64,000 nt of DNA from Acidovorax sp. NO-1 (lineage in GTDB: Bacteria; Pseudomonadota; Gammaproteobacteria; Burkholderiales; Burkholderiaceae_C), in the NCBI RefSeq assembly GCF_000238595.1, contig NZ_AGTS01000078.1, positions 124,001 through 188,000 on the forward strand. The letters are read 5' to 3'. The number at the start of each line of letters is the position of its first letter. The stretch's first letter is position 1. Shown here piece after piece: positions 7,100 through 17,234 of this stretch. A program made the position numbers and the translations under genes. The notes beneath the pieces were generated by a model that saw only the letters and a list, made by a program, of their open reading frames with translations, was not told the DNA's origin and ran no database searches.

Positions 7100-7831
7100 T
7101 TACGGGGTTTGCAGCAGCGCCCGCTGCTGCAACTGCACCAGCTCTGCGATGCCTTTTTCGGCCAGCGTGAGCAATTGGTCCATCTCCGCCCGGTTAAACG
7201 CCACGCCTTCGGCCGTGCCCTGCACTTCCACAAAGTGGCCTGCGCCCGTCATCACCACGTTCATGTCCGTGTCGCAGTCCACGTCTTCCACATATTCAAG
7301 ATCCAGCAGCGGCGTGCCCTGCACGATGCCCACCGAGATGGCTGCCACCGGCTGCACCAGGGGGGACTGCGTGATCTTGCCGCTGGCCAGCAGCTGGTTG
7401 ACCGCATCCTGCGCTGCCACCCAGGCGCCGGTGATGGCAGCGGTGCGGGTGCCGCCATCGGCCTGGATCACGTCGCAATCGAGCTGGATGGTGCGCTCGC
7501 CCAGCAGCTTGAGGTCAAACACGGCCCGCATGCTGCGGCCGATGAGGCGCTGGATCTCTTGCGTGCGGCCGGTCTGCTTGCCGCGCGCGGCCTCGCGGTC
7601 ACTGCGGGTGTGGGTGGCGCGAGGCAACATGCCGTATTCGGCCGTGACCCAGCCCTCGCCGCTGCCGCGCTTGTGGGGCGGCACGCGCTCTTCCACCGAG
7701 GCGGTGCACAGCACCTTGGTGTTGCCGAACTCGATCAGCACCGAGCCCTCGGCGTGCATGGTGTAGTGGCGGGTGATGCGCACGGGGCGCAGCTGGTTGG
7801 CAGCGCGGTCGCCGGTGCGTTTAAAGGTCAT
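7100..7831 (-). CDS. rph: Ribonuclease PH, 243 aa
   Basis: Phosphorolytic 3'-5' exoribonuclease that trims tRNA 3' ends. The frame shows the conserved core: [17 protein letters not shown] (about 86-102), [19 protein letters not shown] (about 118-136) and the catalytic-site region [17 protein letters not shown] chose ATG 7831 (MTFKRTGDR...) because upstream in-frame sequence consists of the family B repeat and is not protein-like. The order PP2C gene, rph, rdgB, hemW on one strand suggests shared transcription, though repeats separate some of the genes. Confidence 0.95.
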   Translation of the reverse strand: MTFKRTGDRAANQLRPVRITRHYTMHAEGSVLIEFGNTKVLCTASVEERVPPHKRGSGEGWVTAEYGMLPRATHTRSDREAARGKQTGRTQEIQRLIGRSMRAVFDLKLLGERTIQLDCDVIQADGGTRTAAITGAWVAAQDAVNQLLASGKITQSPLVQPVAAISVGIVQGTPLLDLEYVEDVDCDTDMNVVMTGAGHFVEVQGTAEGVAFNRAEMDQLLTLAEKGIAELVQLQQRALLQTP

Positions 7832-7865
7832 AGCGTTCTTTCTTGATTCGTAGCGCAATCTATGC

Positions 7866-7983
7866 AACTGGCGCGCCCCCGGCCAGGGCCACCGCGCAAG
7901 GGCCGCCCCTCCGCGCTGGTGGCGTTCCCCTCCCCGGCGAAGCCGAGAGGAGGGGGAAGGCGCGAAGCGACTCAGGGGGAGGC
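7866..7983 (-). repeat. Dispersed GC-rich repeat family B, copy 1
   Basis: GC-rich element with the conserved parts CAAGGGCCGCCCC and AAGGCGCGAAGCGACTCAGG, present in the opposite orientation at 32508 and 36170 and in the same orientation at 46935 and 61548. It fills the gap between the PP2C gene and rph and includes a GGCGAAGCC-type stem. Confidence 0.75.
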
Positions 7984-8886
7984 TCAGGCTTTCCGTGCAG
8001 CAGAGCGGCGGATGGCTTCGTTGATCTCGGCGATGGACCGCTCGATGGCGGCATCGTCCAGGTCGTCCACCAGGCCATCGAGTGGCCCGGCCTGGATGGT
8101 GGACGCAAACACGTCGTCGCTGATGCTGTCGGTGGACACGCCCTGGGTGGACTCGAACGCGTCGGGCGTCTCCCACTCCAGCGCGATCACGGTCACGTTG
8201 TCGCTGCTGTCACCCGCCTTGCGCAGGGCGTCCTCCACCAGCTCGGGCACCGCGTGCGACACCGTGTTGCGGGCCAGCTGTTTGGCAATCTCCTCGTCGC
8301 TGAGCGTGCCCCACAGCCCATCCGAACACAGCAGAATGCGGTCGCCCTGCTCCAGGTACACCGGGCCGGTGATGTCATAGATGGGCTTGGTGGGCGAGCC
8401 CAGGCAGGTGAACAGCACGTTGCGATTGATGCGCTCCAGGCCGGGCGGTGGGGAGTTGCGCAGCTCCATGTAGGAGTGGTCGCGGGTGCGGGTCAGCAAA
8501 TCACCGTCGCGCACCATGTACAGCCGCGAATCGCCGCAATGCACCCAGGTGGCCGTGCCGCCCTGCAAAACCGCAGCCACCAGCGTGGTGCGCGGCGTGT
8601 CGAGCATGCCCTTGTCGGTGGCGTAACGCAGAATCTGGTGGTGCGCCGCCAGCAGCGCGCCCGACAGGAACTCCTGCACATCCTTGAGCTGCGGCTTGGC
8701 CTGGCGCTGGAACAGCGCGGAGATGGTCTGCAGCGCGATCTGCGCCGCCACTTCGCCTTCCGGGTGGCCACCCATGCCGTCGGCCAGCACAAACAGGCCC
8801 GATTCGCGCGTGTAGCAATAGCCCATGCGGTCTTCGTTCTTCTCGCGGCCACCACGGCGGCTGATCTGGAAAACCGAGAATTTCAT
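7984..8886 (-). CDS. PP2C-family Ser/Thr protein phosphatase, 300 aa
   Basis: Metal-dependent protein phosphatase that would remove phosphate from Ser/Thr residues. PP2C motifs appear in order: REKNEDR (about 14-20), DGMGGH (about 36-41), HCGDSRLY (about 116-123), LLCSDGLW (about 186-193) and [10 protein letters not shown] (about 226-235). These supply the metal-binding aspartates, so it looks active. After about residue 240 there is an acidic tail ([16 protein letters not shown]...) with no known domain. It lies 28 bp after the kinase gene, so the two form a kinase-phosphatase pair. No type VI secretion genes are nearby. Confidence 0.95.
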   Translation of the reverse strand: MKFSVFQISRRGGREKNEDRMGYCYTRESGLFVLADGMGGHPEGEVAAQIALQTISALFQRQAKPQLKDVQEFLSGALLAAHHQILRYATDKGMLDTPRTTLVAAVLQGGTATWVHCGDSRLYMVRDGDLLTRTRDHSYMELRNSPPPGLERINRNVLFTCLGSPTKPIYDITGPVYLEQGDRILLCSDGLWGTLSDEEIAKQLARNTVSHAVPELVEDALRKAGDSSDNVTVIALEWETPDAFESTQGVSTDSISDDVFASTIQAGPLDGLVDDLDDAAIERSIAEINEAIRRSAARKA

Positions 8887-8914
8887 AGCGAATCACGCAA
8901 ACAGGGCGTCGTGT

Positions 8915-9931
8915 TCATTTGGGTTTGGCTCCGATACCGGTGGCTTCACCCACCTTTTGCACGTTTTTCTTGGTGTCGGACACCAGGGTGTCGAGCTGCA
9001 GGCGCATCTTCTCGGCCACCGTCAGTTTGGTGTAGCGGCGCTCGCCCTCGCGGCTGAGTTCCTTTTGCAGCGCAAATACCGACTGCGGGCGCGACAGCGG
9101 ATCGAGCGCCATGCACCACTCCACCACCTCGATAAGGTTGTCGGAGTACACGCCACGCAGCTTGGTCAAGGCCAGCGACAGGCGGTCCTTTTCGATGCGC
9201 TGGGGTGCCTCGTTGGGCGGAAAGCCTTGCATGCAGGCGTAGATGCAGGCACCAATCGCGTAAATATCGGTCCAGGGGCCCATGGACGAATCGCGCCGGT
9301 ACATCTCGGGGGCGGCAAAGCCGGGCGTGTACATCGGGCGGATGAAATTGCCCTCTTTGGACAGCACCTCGCGCGCGGCGCCAAAGTCGATCATCACGGC
9401 CTTGTTGTCGTCGGTGATGAAGATGTTGGCCGGCTTGATATCAAGATGCAGCATCTTGTGCTGGTGCACGATGCGCAGCCCGCGCAGCACTTCGTCGAAC
9501 AGCGAGCGGATGGTGGATTCGCGGAAGACCTTCTGCGTTTTCAGGTCCCGCGCGGTGATGATGAAGTCCTGCAGGGTCGCGCCCTCCAGGTAGTTCATCA
9601 CCATGTAGACGGTTTCGTTTTCGCGGAAGAAGTTGAGCACGCTCACCACAGAGGCGTGCGAGATCTGGGCCAGCGCCCGGCCTTCTTCAAAGAAGCTCTT
9701 GAGCCCCAGGCGGTAGAGCGAGAGTTTTTCGGACTGTACCTTGGGCAGCAGCTCGCCCGGTGCACGCGTGGCCAGCGAGGAGGGAAGGTATTCCTTGATG
9801 GCGACCTGCTGCCCTTCGGCGTCCAGGGCCAGATAGACCACACCAAAACCGCCCGATGACAACCGGCGCACCACGCGGTAGCCGCCTATTGCGGTATCGG
9901 GCGGCAAAGGAGCCGGCTTGATTTTTGACAT
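8915..9931 (-). CDS. Ser/Thr protein kinase, 338 aa
   Basis: Cytoplasmic Hanks-type kinase. The glycine-rich loop is SSGGFGVVYLA, the ATP-anchoring lysine lies in VAIKEYLP, the catalytic loop is HLDIKPANIF and the metal-binding motif is DFG in MIDFGAARE. The catalytic loop reads HLD rather than HRD, so it is a non-RD kinase and activation-loop control may differ. No membrane segment or sensor domain is visible; the last 60 residues are charged helix. I chose ATG 9931 (MSKIKPAPLP...) since the upstream 20 residues do not look conserved. The gene is divergent from yicC, with 75 bp between starts. Substrates are unknown. Confidence 0.92.
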   Translation of the reverse strand: MSKIKPAPLPPDTAIGGYRVVRRLSSGGFGVVYLALDAEGQQVAIKEYLPSSLATRAPGELLPKVQSEKLSLYRLGLKSFFEEGRALAQISHASVVSVLNFFRENETVYMVMNYLEGATLQDFIITARDLKTQKVFRESTIRSLFDEVLRGLRIVHQHKMLHLDIKPANIFITDDNKAVMIDFGAAREVLSKEGNFIRPMYTPGFAAPEMYRRDSSMGPWTDIYAIGACIYACMQGFPPNEAPQRIEKDRLSLALTKLRGVYSDNLIEVVEWCMALDPLSRPQSVFALQKELSREGERRYTKLTVAEKMRLQLDTLVSDTKKNVQKVGEATGIGAKPK

Positions 9932-10006
9932 ATTTTGCGAAGATGACTCGGGGGTGGAGCGGAACCCGGATAATCGCCGGATCGCAAGCAACCATCAAAA
10001 AGTCCA

Positions 10007-10924
10007 ATGCCAGTTTACAGCATGACCGGATACGCCAGCGCACAGCATGGCGCATCTGCCACTGGCGCTGAAAACGACACCCGCGCGCCCCAATCACGCA
10101 GACTGGGGCTGGAAATCCGCTCGGTCAACAGCCGCTTCCTGGACCTTTCGTTCCGCCTCCCCGATGAACTGCGCGCCATGGAGCCCGCGCTGCGCAGCCT
10201 GCTGACCGCCCGCCTCAAGCGCGGCAAGGTTGAAGTCCGCGCCGCCCTGGAGAACGAGGACAGCAACACCCTGCAGGACCCGCCCGCGCGGCTGCTGCAG
10301 CGGCTCAATTCTTTGCAGGATTCCGTCAAGGCATGGCTGCCGGCGGCGGCACCCCTCACGGTAGCTGACGCCCTGCGCCTGTGCGCCAACGCCCCATCCG
10401 GCTCTGAGGACTGGAGCGATGCGGTTCCTGCTTTGGCCGAAGAAGCCCTGACCGCCCTGATGGCCGCCCGCGAACGGGAGGGCAAGCGCCTGGCCACCAT
10501 GCTGCTGGACCGGGTCAAGCAATTGCGTGCCCTGGCCGAACAGGCCGTCCCCATGGTGCCGCTGCTGGTCGAGCAGCAACGGCTGCGCTTCATGGAGCGC
10601 TGGAAGGAAGCCATGGCGCTGACCGACGGCGCCACCCTGCCCGAGGCCGCCCGTGACCGCGCCCTGACCGAGGCCACGGCGTTTGCCATCCGCATTGATG
10701 TTGCCGAGGAAATCACCCGGCTGGACTCCCACCTGGACGAAATCGAACGCCTTCTCAAGAAAGGCGGCGAGGTGGGCAAGCGCCTGGACTTCCTGATCCA
10801 GGAGCTCCACCGCGAGGCCAATACGCTGGGCTCCAAATCAGCGGCCCTTGACCTGACCCGCATCAGCGTGGACATGAAAGTGCTGATCGAGCAAATGCGC
10901 GAGCAAGTTCAAAACATCGAATAA
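10007..10924 (+). CDS. yicC: YicC-family endoribonuclease, 305 aa
   Basis: Conserved YicC/YloC protein; the E. coli member has been described as an endoribonuclease affecting small RNA stability. The N-terminus has the signature MTGYAS (residues 6-11), and the C-terminal DUF1732-type region holds EEITRLDSHL, GKRLDFLIQELHREANTLGSK and the terminal MREQVQNIE. An insert of disordered sequence (residues 14-30) follows the first motif. It is the first gene of yicC-gmk-rpoZ-spoT; the 36-bp gap to gmk suggests cotranscription. Confidence 0.92.
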   Translation: MPVYSMTGYASAQHGASATGAENDTRAPQSRRLGLEIRSVNSRFLDLSFRLPDELRAMEPALRSLLTARLKRGKVEVRAALENEDSNTLQDPPARLLQRLNSLQDSVKAWLPAAAPLTVADALRLCANAPSGSEDWSDAVPALAEEALTALMAAREREGKRLATMLLDRVKQLRALAEQAVPMVPLLVEQQRLRFMERWKEAMALTDGATLPEAARDRALTEATAFAIRIDVAEEITRLDSHLDEIERLLKKGGEVGKRLDFLIQELHREANTLGSKSAALDLTRISVDMKVLIEQMREQVQNIE

Positions 10925-10960
10925 AACTCATTTTTTGATAGCGCTTCGCGCACATCAGCC

Positions 10961-11581
10961 ATGGACTATCCCGGAAATCTCATCGTAGTTGCGGCCCCCA
11001 GCGGCGCTGGCAAATCCAGCTTGGTCAAGGCCTTGCTGGAGCTGGACTCGCACGTCCACCTGTCAATCTCCCACACCACCCGCGCGCCGCGCGGGCAGGA
11101 AAAGCACGGCCGCGACTATTACTTTGCATCGCAATCAGAGTTCGATGCCATGGTGGAAGGCAACGCCTTCGTGGAGTGGGCGCACGTGCACGGCAACCGC
11201 TATGGCACCTCCAAGAAGGCGATCGAGGAGCGCATTGCCCAAGGCTCGGATGTGATTCTGGAAATCGACTTTCAGGGCGCGCTACAGATCAAGCAGGCTT
11301 TCGCCAATGCAATCCTCGTGTTTATCCTGCCGCCGAGCTGGGAAGAACTGCGTTCGCGCCTGGAGCGACGGGGCGAAGACTCCCCGGAAGTCATCGAAGT
11401 CCGTCTGAAGAATGCAGCCGAGGAGATGGCCCAGGTCAGCAAATTCGACTTCGTTATAATCAACGAGTTGTTTGAGCGCGCGCTTTTCGACCTGAAAGCC
11501 GTAGTTCACGCCCAGCGACTCAAGTACGCCGCCCAGCGCCGCGCCCGTGCTGACACCTTCCAGTCGCTCAATATCACCTGA
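10961..11581 (+). CDS. gmk: Guanylate kinase, 206 aa
   Basis: Phosphorylates GMP to GDP with ATP. The P-loop APSGAGKSS is at residues 12-20, GMP-binding residues lie around [19 protein letters not shown], and the adenine-binding region RLKNAAEEM appears near 155. Length is normal. A TATAAT hexamer lies in the coding sequence at 11455-11460 and may act as a promoter for rpoZ-spoT. rpoZ follows 16 bp after the stop, and the set yicC-gmk-rpoZ-spoT is common in proteobacteria, linking GMP supply to ppGpp metabolism. Confidence 0.96.
   Translation: MDYPGNLIVVAAPSGAGKSSLVKALLELDSHVHLSISHTTRAPRGQEKHGRDYYFASQSEFDAMVEGNAFVEWAHVHGNRYGTSKKAIEERIAQGSDVILEIDFQGALQIKQAFANAILVFILPPSWEELRSRLERRGEDSPEVIEVRLKNAAEEMAQVSKFDFVIINELFERALFDLKAVVHAQRLKYAAQRRARADTFQSLNIT
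11455..11460 (+). promoter_or_regulatory. Possible internal -10 element upstream of rpoZ
   Basis: A perfect TATAAT inside gmk. It requires the rare Ile codon ATA in this GC-rich gene (GTT ATA ATC). No good -35 is visible; the hexamer 17 bp upstream is CAGGTC. Promoter activity is therefore uncertain. Confidence 0.35.
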
Positions 11582-11597
11582 ATCCCGGAGTAAAACG

Positions 11598-11801
11598 ATG
11601 GCACGCATCACCGTAGAAGACTGTCTGGAAAAGATCCCCAACCGCTTCCAGCTTGTGTTGGCCGCCACGTACCGTGCCCGCATGCTGAGCCAGGGCCATG
11701 CACCCCGGATCGAAAGCCGCAACAAGCCTGCAGTCACTGCCCTGCGCGAAATCGCCGAAGGCAAAGTGGGCCTTGAGATGCTCAAGAAGGTTCCTGGTTG
11801 A
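11598..11801 (+). CDS. rpoZ: RNA polymerase omega subunit, 67 aa
   Basis: Small RNA polymerase subunit that helps assemble beta' and, in proteobacteria, forms part of the ppGpp-binding site 1. The frame starts [20 protein letters not shown], the canonical omega N-terminus, and contains [16 protein letters not shown]. The ribosome-binding site is GGAG eight bases before ATG 11598. A strong terminator follows the stop, so spoT probably also needs its own promoter or read-through. Confidence 0.97.
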   Translation: MARITVEDCLEKIPNRFQLVLAATYRARMLSQGHAPRIESRNKPAVTALREIAEGKVGLEMLKKVPG

Positions 11802-11827
11802 GGTTTTCTCGGGCGCAGCCCCAAACA

Positions 11828-11852
11828 GCACCGCAAAAGCGGTGCTTTTTTT
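11828..11852 (+). terminator. Rho-independent terminator after rpoZ
   Basis: GCACCGC (11828-11834), loop AAAA, GCGGTGC (11839-11845), then seven T. It lies between rpoZ and spoT. Confidence 0.9.
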
Positions 11853-11894
11853 GCCCCGAAGCGGTGTGGTGCGCTCCCGCGCTACATTTGAGGC

Positions 11895-14177
<2,283 letters not shown>

Positions 14178-14211
14178 ACGCGCACAGCGCGGTAAGCAGC
14201 GTCGCTAGCCT

Positions 14212-14251
14212 TAGCGTCCGGGAGAACTCAGCTCTGCCGGACGCTATTTTT
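14212..14251 (+). terminator. Terminator after spoT, overlapping the greB stop
   Basis: TAGCGTCCGG (14212-14221) pairs with CCGGACGCTA (14237-14246), followed by TTTTT. The T tract runs into the stop codon of convergent greB (14250-14252). The 15-base loop can itself pair GAG with CTC. Confidence 0.85.
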
Positions 14252-14816
14252 AATCCTCACGGTCGTTGCGTTGCGGATATTTCACTGACACCACTTCAAG
14301 ACTTCGAACACCTCCTGGAGTGGGGAGCAGGACTTCATCCCCTGTGCGCGCTTTCAATAGCGCACGCGCGACAGGGGAAATCCAACTCACCTGCAATTCG
14401 CGGCTGTCTGCCTCATCAATGCCCATGATGGTGACTGTGCGTTCTGTGCCTTCATCCTCGACGTAAGTAACCGTCGCGCCAAAAAACACCTGTTCGCTTC
14501 CCACGTGCTGGCTGGGATCAACCACTTCGGCAATTTCGAGCCGCTTGGTGAGAAATCGGATTCGCCGATCGATCTCTCGCAAACGCTTCTTGCCGTAGAG
14601 GTAGTCGCCGTTTTCAGACCGATCTCCATTGCTCGCAGCCCAGTGAACGGTTTCCACCACTTTGGGCCGCTCGTTGTCAATGAGGTTCAGCAGCTCATCA
14701 CGCAGGCGCGCGTATCCTGCTGGAGTGATGTAGTTCTTGCCGCCCGCAGGCAACGCAGGCAACACCAATTCATCCTCATCGGAAGCATCGGTTTCTTTGG
14801 TAAAGGCCTTGCTCAT
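14250..14816 (-). CDS. greB: Transcription elongation factor GreB, 188 aa
   Basis: Cleavage factor that rescues backtracked RNA polymerase. After a variable N-terminal extension of about 30 residues come the GreA/GreB coiled coil (NYITPAGYARLRDELLNL...GDRSENGDYLYGKKRLREIDRRIRFLTKRLE) with the acidic tip, and the C-terminal FKBP-like domain (VFFGATVTYVEDEGTERTV). The YGKKRLREIDRRIRFL segment is typical of GreB rather than GreA. Start ATG 14816 is preceded by AAGGGG. tRNA-Arg lies upstream on the same strand with a terminator between, so greB probably uses a short-leader promoter or read-through. Confidence 0.93.
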   Translation of the reverse strand: MSKAFTKETDASDEDELVLPALPAGGKNYITPAGYARLRDELLNLIDNERPKVVETVHWAASNGDRSENGDYLYGKKRLREIDRRIRFLTKRLEIAEVVDPSQHVGSEQVFFGATVTYVEDEGTERTVTIMGIDEADSRELQVSWISPVARALLKARTGDEVLLPTPGGVRSLEVVSVKYPQRNDRED

Positions 14817-14856
14817 GGCAGGTATCCCCTTCAGCGAAAACGCTGGGACAAATGAA

Positions 14857-14886
14857 AAAGCCTGCAATCTTGCGATTGCAGGCTTT
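14857..14886 (-). terminator. Terminator after tRNA-Arg
   Basis: A 13-bp perfect stem AAAGCCTGCAATC/GATTGCAGGCTTT with a 4-base loop, followed on the minus strand by more T. It lies seven bases past the tRNA 3' end. Confidence 0.85.
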
Positions 14887-14892
14887 AAACAT

Positions 14893-14969
14893 TGGTGCGG
14901 CTGGCAGGAATCGAACCCACGACCCCTTGGTTCGTAGCCAAGTACTCTATCCAGCTGAGCTACAGCCGC
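14893..14969 (-). tRNA. tRNA-Arg (ACG)
   Basis: A 77-nt cloverleaf including an encoded CCA. The acceptor stem is GCGGCTG/CAGCCGC, the D-arm reads GCTCAGCTGGATAGAGT, the anticodon loop is CTACGAA (anticodon ACG, read as ICG after deamination), and the T-arm has GTTCGATTC. It reads CGU, CGC and CGA Arg codons. Confidence 0.95.
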
Positions 14970-14979
14970 TAAGCTTTGA

Positions 14980-14985
14980 ATTATA
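14980..14985 (-). promoter_or_regulatory. -10 element of the tRNA-Arg promoter
   Basis: A perfect TATAAT on the minus strand, ending 11 bases before the first tRNA base. The -35 region near 15003-15008 is poor (CAAGGG). Confidence 0.6.
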
Positions 14986-15174
14986 GCATGATTTCTTGGC
15001 GACCCTTGAAATCAATTTTTAACTGACACCTACCGCGTTGGCCTGGCCAGCAAAAATACAAATCAATGCAGCCTTAGATTGTAATGCACTGGAGCGACTC
15101 CAAAAAAGAAAGGCGCTCATCGCAAAAAAGAAAGCTGGCTGCGATCCTGTTGATCGCCCATTCGGATGAATGGG

Positions 15175-15251
15175 TGGTAGGGCGTGTTGGACTTGAACCA
15201 ACGACCAAAGGATTATGAGTCCTCTGCTCTAACCAACTGAGCTAACGCCCC
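15175..15251 (-). tRNA. tRNA with CAT anticodon (Met, or Ile2)
   Basis: A 77-nt cloverleaf with an encoded CCA. The acceptor is GGGGCGT/ACGCCCT, the D-arm reads TAGCTCAGTTGGTTAGAGC, the anticodon loop CTCATAA gives CAT, and the T-arm has GTTCAAGTC. It lacks the initiator-type anticodon stem GGG/CCC, so it is not initiator Met. The body resembles Ile2 (lysidine-modified) tRNAs as well as elongator Met; I cannot separate these by eye. Confidence 0.9.
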
Positions 15252-15302
15252 AAGCCATGCTCCAGCGCTATACAACGGGGCAAGCGCCGTATTGTAGGGG
15301 CT

Positions 15303-16307
15303 TTACTTGCGGTAACTGAGGGCGTTGGACACCAGCTTTGATGTGATGTCCACGATTTGGATCATGCGGTCGTATGGCATGCGCGTGGGACCGATCACGC
15401 CCAACGTCCCGACCACTTTGCCATCCACCTCATAGGGCGCACTGACGACAGACAGTTCCTCGAACGGCACCACATGGCTTTCACCGCCAATGTAGATGCG
15501 CACCCCTTCAGCCTGGCTGGAGATATCCAGCAACCGCAGAATCTGGGTCTTTTGCTCGAACAGATCGAATGCACGCCGCAGGTTGCCCATGTCGCTGGAG
15601 AAATCGCTTACCGCCAGCAGGTTCCTCTCGCCAGAAATCACGACCTCGTCTTGTGCCTGAGACAGGGCCTCGGACCCCACATTCACCGCAGCTTGCATGA
15701 GCGAAGCAATCTCGCCGCGCAGCACATCCACCTCAGATTTCAGTCGCTCACGTACCTGCTCCATTGCAAGCCCGGCGTAATGCGCGTTCAGAAAGTTGGA
15801 AGCCTCGATAAGTTGCGACTGGGAGTAGTCCACATCCGTGAAGATCACACGATTCTGAACGTCTCCCTCTGGCGAAACGATGATGACCAAAAACCGCCGC
15901 TCGGACAGCCTCAAGAACTCAATGTGGCGGAACACCGACGTTCTGCGAGGCGCCATCACGACACCCACGAACTGCGAAAGACTGGACAGCAACTGCGCAG
16001 CGTTGGCGATCACCTTCTGCGGCTGTTCGGGCGCTAGCTGGGGAGGGGTCAGGGGGTCCCGCTGCACTGTCAGCATGGTGTCCACAAACAGCCTATAGCC
16101 TCGTGCCGTGGGAATGCGACCAGCTGACGTGTGGGGGCTGGCGATCAGCCCCAGCTCCTCCAGATCCGCCATGACGTTTCGGATGGTGGCTGGAGACAAA
16201 TCCAGCCCGGACGCGCGCGACAAGGTGCGGGATCCGACAGGCTGCCCATCGGCGATATAGCGCTCGACCAGCGCTTTGAGCAACAACTTGGCACGGTCAT
16301 CGAGCAT
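15303..16307 (-). CDS. hrcA: Heat-inducible transcription repressor HrcA, 334 aa
   Basis: Repressor that binds CIRCE operators in front of groE/dnaK-type operons. The N-terminal winged helix reads [22 protein letters not shown], followed by [19 protein letters not shown] and [18 protein letters not shown]. The rest is the GAF-like HrcA dimerization domain ending in [23 protein letters not shown]. Length is normal. No CIRCE inverted repeat is visible near its own start, so autoregulation is not evident. It is divergent from nadK with only 28 bp between the two start codons and has no ribosome-binding site, which is unusual. Confidence 0.96.
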   Translation of the reverse strand: MLDDRAKLLLKALVERYIADGQPVGSRTLSRASGLDLSPATIRNVMADLEELGLIASPHTSAGRIPTARGYRLFVDTMLTVQRDPLTPPQLAPEQPQKVIANAAQLLSSLSQFVGVVMAPRRTSVFRHIEFLRLSERRFLVIIVSPEGDVQNRVIFTDVDYSQSQLIEASNFLNAHYAGLAMEQVRERLKSEVDVLRGEIASLMQAAVNVGSEALSQAQDEVVISGERNLLAVSDFSSDMGNLRRAFDLFEQKTQILRLLDISSQAEGVRIYIGGESHVVPFEELSVVSAPYEVDGKVVGTLGVIGPTRMPYDRMIQIVDITSKLVSNALSYRK

Positions 16308-16335
16308 GGGATGATTTTAATGATGTAATTTCGTG
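16308..16335. promoter_or_regulatory. Very short divergent hrcA-nadK gap with -10-like hexamers
   Basis: On the plus strand TGTAAT (16324-16329) ends six bases before the nadK ATG. On the minus strand TAAAAT (16314-16319) ends six bases before the hrcA ATG. This would fit leaderless transcription in both directions. No consensus -35 elements are seen at standard spacing. Confidence 0.35.
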
Positions 16336-17232
16336 ATGACGTCCAATTTCCGCCATGTCGCACTCATAGGCAAGTACCAAGCTTCTTCGGCGGGCTCCAT
16401 CGGTGAAAGCTCCCGTCTGGCCCTGGAAGACATCGCCCATTTTCTAGAGCGCCAGGGTTGCGAAGTGATGCTGGAAGCTGAGACCGCAAGCAACACCGGG
16501 CTCACACACTATCCAGTCCTGAATGTAGACGAGATAGGCAGTCGGTGCGATTTGGGCCTGGTGGTCGGGGGTGACGGCACCATGCTGGGCATAGGTCGGC
16601 GGCTCGCCCGGTTTGGGACGCCCCTGATCGGCATCAACCAGGGACGGCTTGGCTTTATCACCGACATTCCTTTCGATACCTATCAGGCCACTCTGCCCCC
16701 CATGCTTCAGGGTGAATACGAGGAAGACTTGCGACCGCTGATGCACGCTACGGTCGTGCGCGACGAGCGCGTCGTCTTCGAAGCCCTCGCGATGAACGAT
16801 GTTGTTGTGAACCGAGGCGCGACTTCAGGCATGGTGGAATTGCGGGTCGAGGTCGGCGGGCGATTTGTGGCGAACCAACGCGCAGACGGACTCATCATCG
16901 CCTCACCCACAGGGTCAACGGCGTATTCGCTGTCAGCCGGTGGTCCCATGCTTCACCCCTCTATTCCCGGATGGGTGCTGGTGCCCATCGCCCCCCATAC
17001 GCTGTCCAATCGACCGATTGTTCTGTCGGATGCCACCGAGGTGGCGGTTGAGGTTGTGAGTGGTCGGGATGTCAGTGCCAATTTTGACATGCAGTCGCTG
17101 GCCTCACTACTGCATGGCGACCGCATTCTGGTGAAAAGGTCAGAGCACTGCGTGCGGTTTCTCCATCCTCAAGGCTGGAACTACTTTGCCACTCTGCGCA
17201 AAAAATTGCGCTGGAATGAAGGGGGTTCCTGA
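16336..17232 (+). CDS. nadK: NAD kinase, 298 aa
   Basis: Phosphorylates NAD to NADP. The ATP-binding motif GGDGTMLG is at about residues 76-83, the NE/D motif is MNDVVVNRG and the glycine-rich [16 protein letters not shown] segment lies near 190. Length is normal. A GTG directly precedes the ATG (16333), giving an alternative start one codon earlier. No Shine-Dalgarno sequence precedes either; a leaderless mRNA is possible. The stop is followed within 3 bp by recN, so nadK-recN-rapZ looks like one operon. Confidence 0.96.
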   Translation: MTSNFRHVALIGKYQASSAGSIGESSRLALEDIAHFLERQGCEVMLEAETASNTGLTHYPVLNVDEIGSRCDLGLVVGGDGTMLGIGRRLARFGTPLIGINQGRLGFITDIPFDTYQATLPPMLQGEYEEDLRPLMHATVVRDERVVFEALAMNDVVVNRGATSGMVELRVEVGGRFVANQRADGLIIASPTGSTAYSLSAGGPMLHPSIPGWVLVPIAPHTLSNRPIVLSDATEVAVEVVSGRDVSANFDMQSLASLLHGDRILVKRSEHCVRFLHPQGWNYFATLRKKLRWNEGGS

Positions 17233-17234
17233 CC

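Noticed and set aside
7832-8176. N-terminal extension of rph
   Set aside because: The extra sequence is repeat family B and part of the PP2C gene; the standard RNase PH start is at 7831.
7984-9931. Kinase-phosphatase pair as part of a type VI secretion cluster
   Set aside because: No Tss, Hcp, VgrG or related genes are present in the window.
10924-10960. Another copy of repeat family A before gmk (TGATAGCGCTTCGCGC)
   Set aside because: Only a few bases match one half of the element; too short to count as a copy.
15303-16400. CIRCE operator near hrcA
   Set aside because: No TTAGCACTC-N9-GAGTGCTAA pattern was found here or elsewhere in the window by eye.
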